A DNA stretch of 64,000 nt from Xiphydria camelus (lineage: Eukaryota > Arthropoda > Insecta > Hymenoptera > Xiphydriidae): contig OY783200.1 of NCBI GenBank assembly GCA_963678675.1, positions 7,018,501-7,082,500 of the forward strand, read 5' to 3'. Positions 57,679 through 64,000 of this stretch are shown here, in pieces. Numbering within the stretch: position 1 is the stretch's first letter; every line of letters begins with the position of its first letter. A model generated the notes under the pieces. It saw only the letters and a list, made by a program, of their open reading frames with translations. It did not search any database and was not told where the DNA came from. Position numbers and translations under genes: made by a program.

Positions 57679-59238
57679 GAGAAGAATAGAAGCCTTCATT
57701 CGGATGATTTCGATGGGACTGTTGAGGGCCAAGAATGGAGAGATATCAATGAGAATGAAGAACTTCTCCTCGATGATGAAGGCCCTGCAATGGAGGTGGA
57801 TGACTCAGAAAATGAGGAGGATCTTCAACTGTTAAGCAGTTAACTGTTTCGCGGAGCAGTGCGAAGCTCACTGAGTGGAGTGGAAGTGCGGCGACGCCGG
57901 CGTTTAGGAGTTATTCGACGATTACGAAGTCTGCCGTGCCAAGTTCCCTCGTGGCACGGACGCCATCATGGCCGCCGCTACGTAGCGTCGGTTGACCAAA
58001 GACCGCAAGGGCCAGCAGAGAGAAACGGGACGAGCGACCCTCGCGAGAAGCCGCCTCGGGAGCTCCGGGACACCGAAGAGGCCCTCGCGAACGACCGAGC
58101 TATGCTGGGAATCTACAGTGAAGTGATAACGGCGGGCAACAAGTTGCGATGCGTGCGAATGACGGCCGGCGTAACGCCGTCGCCAAGTCACGCCCGCGAC
58201 TGTATTTCCAGTTATATCGTGCGCGGATGGGCTGATCGAACGATCAGCAACAAGCCTTGAGATCAGAGGGGCGAAAAAGACATCGAGAAGAATCTCTTAA
58301 CAGTACTATCCAAGAACGTCCTCCAAGCAATAGAGATATTACTGTACAACCAGGAAGTATTAATTTGGTAAGAACTTTGTCAGTTATGTGGAACTTTCTA
58401 AGGAAGGGTGAACCAAATGGCTCCTTTTTTCTTATTCACTTCATGCTTTTTTACTGTTTACACAAAAATTATATCAAATTGAACAAATTATAATCAATAA
58501 ATTATTTGTTCAGTCTATTCTATTCAAATTAAAAAAATAGTTCGCAGTGACCATCTGAAATCAAATAGGCTATTCATTTTAGTCCTTTAAGAACGAAAGG
58601 AAATACTTTTTTTTGCACGATATAAAACAAAATTTAAAGAACAAAGTTAAAATCGCTCGCTGACTGATTGGATGTGATCAACCCTTTTGGTCACCCCAAG
58701 AACTTCCCGATATTTCCTCCGATCCCTCGATTTCCTTTATTATAAAGAATTGAATATATTGGTAAAAAAATGTTGTAGGTATCTTGAAACGTGAAGATTC
58801 GATGAAATCTTGATCTTTTATTTTGTGGGCAAATACATTAACTTACTCGATATATATTGGGAAGTTAAAAATAAGAAAGATATATGAGCCGTTGAAATCC
58901 AGAATGGTCTCAGACATATTTCATGTAAGCTGAGATTATTTGATTGCAAAGTTAAGTACAATCTGAATAATTTGTCTAGATGATACAAACAGATATTTTT
59001 AATCGTAAATAACTGTTTTGTTTCATCTAGACAGATTTTTCAAATTGTACTTTGCGGTCAAATAATCTCAGCTTACATGGAATGTGTGACTTAGACTATT
59101 CTGGTTTTCAACGGCTTATATAAAGTGCATGTAAAAAATTTTGGAGCCTTCATTTTATCAAGTAATTCCACCTTCATTCTTTTGAAATGAGTATAATGTC
59201 TGTAACGAATTAATTATATTTTTGCTCATGTGTTGCAG
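57679..59238 (+). repeat. Monomer Z1
   Basis: Complete monomer after the gypsy insertion: QVPSWHG / HARDC with private changes (GAGTGGAGTGG, GGCGGGCAAC, TTTTAGTCC). The private changes exceed those of central monomers. Confidence 0.93.
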
Positions 59239-60412
59239 GAGAAGAATAGAAGCCTTCATTCGGATGATTTCGATGGGACTGTTGAGGGCCAAGAATGGAG
59301 AGATATCAATGAGAATGAAGAACTTCTCCTCGATGATGAAGGCCCTGCAATGGAGGTGGATGACTCAGAAAATGAGGAGGATCTTCAACTGTTAAGCAGT
59401 TAACTGTTTCGCGGAGCAGTGCGAAGCTCACTGAGTGAAGTGGAAGTGCGGCGACGCCGGCGTTTAGGAGTTATTCGACGATTACGAAGTCTGCCGTGCC
59501 AAGTTCCCTCGTGGCACGGACGCCATCATGGCCGCCGCTACGTAGCGTCGGTTGACCAAAGACCGCAAGGGCCAGCAGAGAGAAACGGGACGAGCGACCC
59601 TCGCGAGAAGCCGCCTCGGGAGCTCCGGGACACCGAAGAGGCCCTCGCGAACGACCGAGCTATGCTGGGAATCTACAGTGAAGTGATAACGGCGCGCAAC
59701 AAGTTGCAATGCGTGCGAATGACGGCCGGCGTAACGCCGTCGCCAAGTCACGCCCGCGACTGTATTTCCAGTTATATCGTGCTCGGATGGGCTGATCGAA
59801 CGATCAGCAACAAGCCTTGAGATCAGAGGGGCGAAAAAGACATCGAGAAGAATCTCTTAACAGTACTATCCAAGAACGTCCTCCAAGCAATAGAGATATT
59901 ACTGTACAACCAGGAAGTATTAATTTGGTAAGAACTTTGTCAGTTATGTGGAACTTTCTAAGGAAGGGTGAACCAAATGGCTCCTTTTCTTCTTCACTTC
60001 ATGCTTTTTTACTGTTTACACAAAAATTATATCAAATTGAACAAATTATAATCAATAAATTATTTGTTCAGTCTATTCTATTCAAATTAAAAAAATAGTT
60101 CGCAGTGACCATCTGAAATCAAATAGGCTATTCATTTTAGCCCTTTAAGAACGAAAGGAAATACTTTTTTTTGCACGATATAAAACAAAATTTAAAGAAC
60201 AAAGTTAAAATCGCTCGCTGACTGATTGGATGTGATCAACCCTTTTGGTCACCCCAAGAACTTCCCGATATTTCCTCCGATCCCTCGATTTCCTTTATTA
60301 TAAAGAATTGAATATATTGGTAAAAAAATGTTGTAGGTATCTTGAAACGTGAAGATTCGATGAAATCTTGATCTTTTATTTTGTGGGCAAATACATTAAC
60401 TTACCCGATATA

Positions 60413-60955
60413 CAGGGTGTAAAGAAAGTCCCGGGACGGTCGAATATTTTGAAAAATACGCGCCGCATAGAAAAACAAAAAAACACGTATTCAATAGTTT
60501 CAAAAGTTCTATCCAGCCATATCAAACTCGACTCCCCTCCCCCCACCCCCACTGGGGGGCGGGGGGTAACTTCAATATTTTTAATGGAAACCCCCAATTT
60601 TTATTGCAGATTCGGGTTTTACGTTAAAAAATAAGAAACTTTTGTCTGAAATATTTTTTTGTATCAAGGGTAGATGGCGCTCCAATCGATGGGGGAAACA
60701 TACAAATACGAAACCCTAAAAATTCATGGAAAAAACTTCAAAACGAAAAACAAAAAATACGTGTTCAATAGTTTTAAAAGTTCTATCCAGCCATATCAAA
60801 TTCGACTCCCCTCCTCCCACCTCCGCTAGGGGGCGGGGGGTAACTTCAAAATTTTTAATGGAAACCCCCAATTTTTATTGCAGATTCGGGTTTTACGTTA
60901 CAAAATAAGAAACTTTTGTCTGAAACATTTTTTTGTATCTTGGGTAGATAGCGCC
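60413..60955 (+). repeat. Left terminal inverted repeat with two internal direct repeats
   Basis: TCAATAGTTT…AAAAGTTCTATCCAGCC occurs at about 60490 and 60764, followed each time by a CCCCTCC run, GGGGCGGGGGGTAACTTC, GGAAACCCCCAATTTTTATT and GGGTTTTACGTTA. Short open frames here recur in both copies and on the opposite strand of the right repeat, so they are not genes. Confidence 0.92.
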
Positions 60956-61182
60956 TGGGTGCTGTTCAGCGCACAGCTAACTACGAGCCTGAATGAGAGT
61001 GGGGGGCCGTCAGTCATTAACACATGAAGCGACCGCGCGCGATTGGCTGGCCCCCCACTACGCTCACACGGACAGGAATTGCTAGGAGTTTCCAGTCAGA
61101 GGGTTAAAGAGGCATAGCGCCGCGTGCCGTCCCACAGACGGCATTTGAGTGGAGACGTAGCGCCGCGTGCTACTGAAAGATC
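60956..61182 (+). promoter_or_regulatory. Leader of the DD41D transposase gene
   Basis: A G+C-richer stretch between the left inverted repeat and the start codon. TAGCGCCGCGTGC occurs twice, at about 61117 and 61158. No clear TATA box; promoter function is presumed from position. Confidence 0.35.
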
Positions 61183-62271
61183 ATGGAGAATGTTACACTC
61201 TCAGAGCAGGAAAGAATATCTTTATTAATGATGCGTGGTTGGGGAGATCGAGCGCGGTCTTATGATGAAGTCCGAATTTTATTTAATGAAACTTTTCGTA
61301 ATGGAGAAGATTTAAGTCCCATATCAAAGTCTACAGTTGAAAGAACTGTTCGGCGCTTTAGGGATCATGGAACTATTAAAAACCTCCCGAGATCTGGTCG
61401 GCCTAAATCTGAAACAACTGAAGAGAAACAATTAGAAGTTGCGCAAGGTTTTATTGAAAATCCTCATCTTTCTTTACGTAGAGCAGGTGATGAATATGAT
61501 GTTTCTCACCAAACAGTACGAAATATTTTGAGGGGGATAAAATTTCATCCCTACAAGATTCATCTAGTACAAGAGCTTAATGAAGACGATCCTGATCGTC
61601 GGATTGAATTTTGCGATACAATGATGACCAGAATAGATAACGATCCTCTCTTTTTATACAACATACTATTTTCTGATGAATCCACTTTCACTTTAAAAGG
61701 TGAAGTAAATAGACATAATTGTAGATTTTGGACGGACACGAACCCTTTTTGGATATTGGAGAGTCACACACAATATCCAGAAAAGGTGAATGTTTGGGCT
61801 GGTATCTTGAATGATACGATAATAGGCCCCTTTTTCATTGATGGTAATCTTAATGCCCAAAAATATTTAGATCTTCTCAGACATCAAATTGTGCCAAGAA
61901 TCAGAGAAATAGCTGGTGATAATTTCCATGAAATTTGGTTTCAACAAGATGGAGCTGCACCACATTATGGTGGGGTTGTCCGAGCATTTTTGCAGGATCA
62001 ATTCCCTGGTAGATGGATTGGGAGGAGAGGAAGAATCGAATGGCCTGCTAGATCCCCCGATCTAACGCCTCTCGACTTTTTCCTTTGGGGTTATTTAAAG
62101 AGTAAAGTATACGTAACTCAACCACAAAATTTAGACGAGCTGCGAAACCGGATTCTACAGGAAGCAGCTTTAATTGATAGAGAGCTGATCCGACGAGCTG
62201 TGACTAATTTTTACGATCGAATAGCTCTTTGTCAAGAAGTTCAAGGTTTTCAATTTGAGCATCTACTCTGA
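61183..62271 (+). CDS. DD41D transposase, 362 residues
   Basis: ATG at 61183 to TGA. Residues about 1-120 contain two helix-turn-helix-like segments (SKSTVERTVRRF and DVSHQTVRNILRG) separated by a GRPKSETT linker. Catalytic aspartates are D165 (FSDEST), D256 (FQQDGAAPH) and D298 (SPDLTPLDFFLWG); 41 residues lie between the last two, which places it in a DD41D group of the Tc1/mariner superfamily rather than DD34D mariner or DD34E Tc1. The protein would excise and insert the element. No frame damage is seen. Confidence 0.93.
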   Translation: MENVTLSEQERISLLMMRGWGDRARSYDEVRILFNETFRNGEDLSPISKSTVERTVRRFRDHGTIKNLPRSGRPKSETTEEKQLEVAQGFIENPHLSLRRAGDEYDVSHQTVRNILRGIKFHPYKIHLVQELNEDDPDRRIEFCDTMMTRIDNDPLFLYNILFSDESTFTLKGEVNRHNCRFWTDTNPFWILESHTQYPEKVNVWAGILNDTIIGPFFIDGNLNAQKYLDLLRHQIVPRIREIAGDNFHEIWFQQDGAAPHYGGVVRAFLQDQFPGRWIGRRGRIEWPARSPDLTPLDFFLWGYLKSKVYVTQPQNLDELRNRILQEAALIDRELIRRAVTNFYDRIALCQEVQGFQFEHLL

Positions 62272-62297
62272 ATTTTATTTCATTTGGTTTTACTCCT

Positions 62298-62734
62298 AAT
62301 CAAGCACCCCAAAACGTGAGGGGCAAGGGGACTCACGTAAATCAAGCACCCCAAAACGTGAGGGGCAAGGGGACTCACATAAATCAAGCACCCCAAAACG
62401 TGAGGGGCAAGGGGACTCACGTAAATCAAGCACCCCAAAACGTGAGGGGCAAGGGGACTCACATAAATCAAGCACCCCAAAACGTGAGGGGCAAGGGGAC
62501 TCACGTAAATCAAGCACCCCAAAACGTGAGGGGCAAGGGGACTCACATAAATCAAGCACCCCAAAACGTGAGGGGCAAGGGGACTCACGTAAATCAAGCA
62601 CCCCAAAACGTGAGGGGCAAGGGGACTCACGTAAATCAAGCACCCCAAAACGTGAGGGGCAAGGGGACTCACGTAAATCAAGCACCCCAAAACGTGAGGG
62701 GCAAGGGGATTCATGTAAATCAAGCACCCCAAAG
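62298..62734. repeat. 42 bp minisatellite, about 10.4 copies
   Basis: The unit is AATCAAGCACCCCAAAACGT plus GAGGGGCAAGGGGACTCACGTA. The first six full copies alternate CACGTAA and CACATAA, an 84 bp dimer; the last copies are all GTAA. Because 42 is divisible by three, long repetitive frames stay open on both strands. It begins about 27 bp after the transposase stop. Confidence 0.97.
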
Positions 62735-62920
62735 GGAACAGAATTCACTACGTCCACGTCGTTGTTCCTGGATAATGCTAAAAGTGAATCTAGTATTCTA
62801 ATGGAAAATGAAATGTGGCCAAAATGATAAGGGCCCCCATCTATCCAGTAGGGAAATCGTGGAGTATAACCATGAAATTTAATTTTAGGCATTCGTATTC
62901 TCACTCTCCCATTGATTGGA
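62735..62920. other. Unique spacer in the DD41D transposon
   Basis: About 185 bp between minisatellite and right inverted repeat, with no recognisable feature. Confidence 0.6.
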
Positions 62921-63461
62921 GCGCCATCTACCCTTGATACAAAAAAATATTTCAGACAAAAATTTCTTATTTTGTAACGTAAAACCCGAATCTGCAATAA
63001 AAATTGGGGGTTTCCATTAAAAATTTTGAAGTTACCCCCCGCCCCCTAGCGGGGGTGGGAGGAGGGGAGTCGAATTTGATATGGCTGGATAGAACTTTTA
63101 AAACTATTGAACACGTATTTTTTGTTTTTCGTTTTGAAGTTTTTTCCATGAATTTTTAGGGTTTCGTATTTGTATGTTTCCCCCATCGATTGGAGCGCCA
63201 TCTACCCTTGATACAAAAAATATTTCAGACAAAAGTTTCTTATTTTTTAACGTAAAACCCGAATCTGCAATAAAAATTGGGGGTTTCCATTTAAAATATT
63301 GAAGTTACCCCCCGCCCCCCAGTGGGGGTGGGGAGAGGGGAGTCGAGTTTGATATGGCTGGATAGAACTTTTGAAACTATTGAATACGTGTTTTTTTGTT
63401 TTTCTATGCGGCGCGTATTTTTCAAAATATTCGACCGTCCCGGGACTTTTTTTACACCCTG
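62921..63461 (-). repeat. Right terminal inverted repeat of the DD41D element
   Basis: Reverse complement of 60413-60955 with scattered differences, including both ~274 bp direct repeats. The left copy is less conserved near its inner edge (TAGATAGCGCC against TAGATGGCGC). Confidence 0.93.
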
Positions 63462-63845
63462 TATATTGGGAAGTTAAAAATAAGAAAGATATGAGCCGTT
63501 GAAAACCAGAATGGTCTCAGACATATTTCATGTAAGCTGAGATTATTTGATTGCAAAGTTAAGTACAATCTGAATAATCTGTCTAGATGATACAAACAGA
63601 TATTTTTAATCGTAAATAACTGTTTTGTTTCATCTAGACAGATTTTTCAAATTGTACTTTGCGGTCAAATAATCTCAGCTTACATGGAATGTGTGACTTA
63701 GACTATTCTGGTTTTCAACGGCTTATATAAAGTGCATGTAAAAGATTTTGGAGCCTTCATTTTATCAAGTAATTCCACCTTCATTCTTTTGAAATGAGTA
63801 TAATGTCTGTAACGAATTAATTATATTTTTGCTCATGTGTTGCAG

Positions 63846-64000
63846 GAGAAGAATAGAAGCCTTCATTCGGATGATTTCGATGGGACTGTTGAGGGCCAAG
63901 AATGGAGAGATATCAATGAGAATGAAGAACTTCTCCTCGATGATGAAGACCCTGCAATGGAGGTGGATGACTCAGAAAATGAGGAGGATCTTCAACTGTT
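63846..64000 (+). repeat. Monomer Z3, cut by the window end
   Basis: Acidic exon from the acceptor to almost its stop codon, with a private GATGAAGACCCTG (Gly to Asp). The array continues beyond the window. Confidence 0.93.

Larger units (their letters stand above)
60413..63461 (+). mobile_element. DD41D Tc1/mariner-superfamily transposon, 3049 bp
   Basis: Begins CAGGGTGTAAAGAAAGTCCC and ends with the inverted copy, flanked by TA (60411-60412 and 63462-63463). The terminal inverted repeats are about 540 bp (60413-60955 and 62921-63461), very long for the superfamily, and each holds two ~274 bp direct repeats with a C-rich/G-rich run. Contents: transposase at 61183-62271 and a 42 bp minisatellite. 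Gene and ends look intact. Confidence 0.93.
59239..63845 (+). repeat. Monomer Z2, split by the DD41D transposon
   Basis: Pieces 59239-60412 and 63464-63845 make 1556 bp. Private changes include TTGCAATGC, GTGCTCGG and CTTCTTCAC. The transposon sits in the intron just upstream of the foldback. Confidence 0.93.
3693..64000 (+). repeat. Tandem array of ~1.56 kb monomers (spliced-gene-like satellite)
   Basis: Start-to-start spacings are 1557, 1559, 1561 or 1563 bp; much of the difference is a 2 bp T-run indel in the intron. Counting from the splice acceptor, a monomer holds: +1 to +165 an acidic open frame ending in TAA; about +181 to +580 a GC-rich, CpG-rich block with one long open frame; about +558 to +689 a basic frame running into a GTAAGA donor; then an AT-rich intron of ~870 bp with a ~240 bp foldback at about +1203 to +1444, ending TTTTTGCTCATGTGTTGCAG. 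All copies are in the same orientation. The array is interrupted by the solo LTR, Harbinger-like, gypsy and DD41D insertions and continues past the window end. Confidence 0.95.

Noticed and set aside
60368..60908. 88- and 60-codon frames in the left inverted repeat and their counterpart at 62967-63149
   Set aside because: They fall within terminal repeats, recur in each internal copy, and one starts outside the transposon.
62296..62997. Frames of 161, 150 and 233 codons over the minisatellite
   Set aside because: All consist of a 14-residue repeat from a 42 bp unit; they are open on both strands at once.

Overview
This is eukaryotic, repeat-dominated DNA, almost certainly from an arthropod and most likely an insect (I cannot name the species). 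It holds spliced gene structures, LTR retrotransposons, a mariner, a DD41D Tc1/mariner-type transposon, a Harbinger-like element and microsatellites. No ordinary single-copy host gene, rRNA, complete tRNA gene or CRISPR array is visible.

Layout. (1) 1-3692: the interior of an old Ty3/gypsy-type element, inactivated by two frameshifts, a nonsense codon, a MITE, a GA-flanked insertion and a mutated reverse transcriptase box. It is cut off inside RNase H by the satellite array. (2) 3693 to the window end: a tandem array of a ~1.56 kb monomer. One shortened copy and 24 uninterrupted copies (5050-42485) are followed by copies split by later insertions. The first 13 monomers follow a five-monomer higher-order repeat of ~7.8 kb; its third round is expanded to seven monomers. 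(3) 42486-57678: a single monomer hit by three unrelated elements. These are a 1316 bp solo LTR (42719-44034), a 1975 bp PIF/Harbinger-like transposon with a five-exon MADF-domain gene (44304-46278, with a MITE nested in it), and a near-complete 10.3 kb gypsy retrotransposon (46887-57218) whose pol is split by an intact mariner (52044-53342). Without insertions and target duplications the monomer is 1558 bp. (4) 60413-63461: a 3.05 kb DD41D transposon with ~540 bp terminal inverted repeats and a 42 bp minisatellite, inside another monomer.

The monomer is the most puzzling object. It contains a strong splice acceptor, an acidic 54-residue reading frame ending in TAA, a GC-rich CpG-rich block with several short palindromes, a basic reading frame that runs in phase 0 into a strong splice donor, and an ~870 bp AT-rich intron holding a ~240 bp foldback hairpin. 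Splicing the donor of one monomer to the acceptor of the next joins the basic and acidic frames without a frame change. Each repeat therefore looks like a small gene module plus a hairpin RNA source. I do not recognise the peptide.

The young gypsy element shows the expected parts: 710 bp LTRs with three differences seen by eye, a GTAT target duplication, a tRNA-Gly-like primer binding site, a Gag with six zinc knuckles, a textbook -1 frameshift signal (G GGA AAC, 7 nt spacer, 9 bp stem), PR-RT-RNase H-integrase, an unrecognised acidic ORF in the env position, and a polypurine tract. A nonsense codon in gag and the mariner in pol should make this copy inactive.
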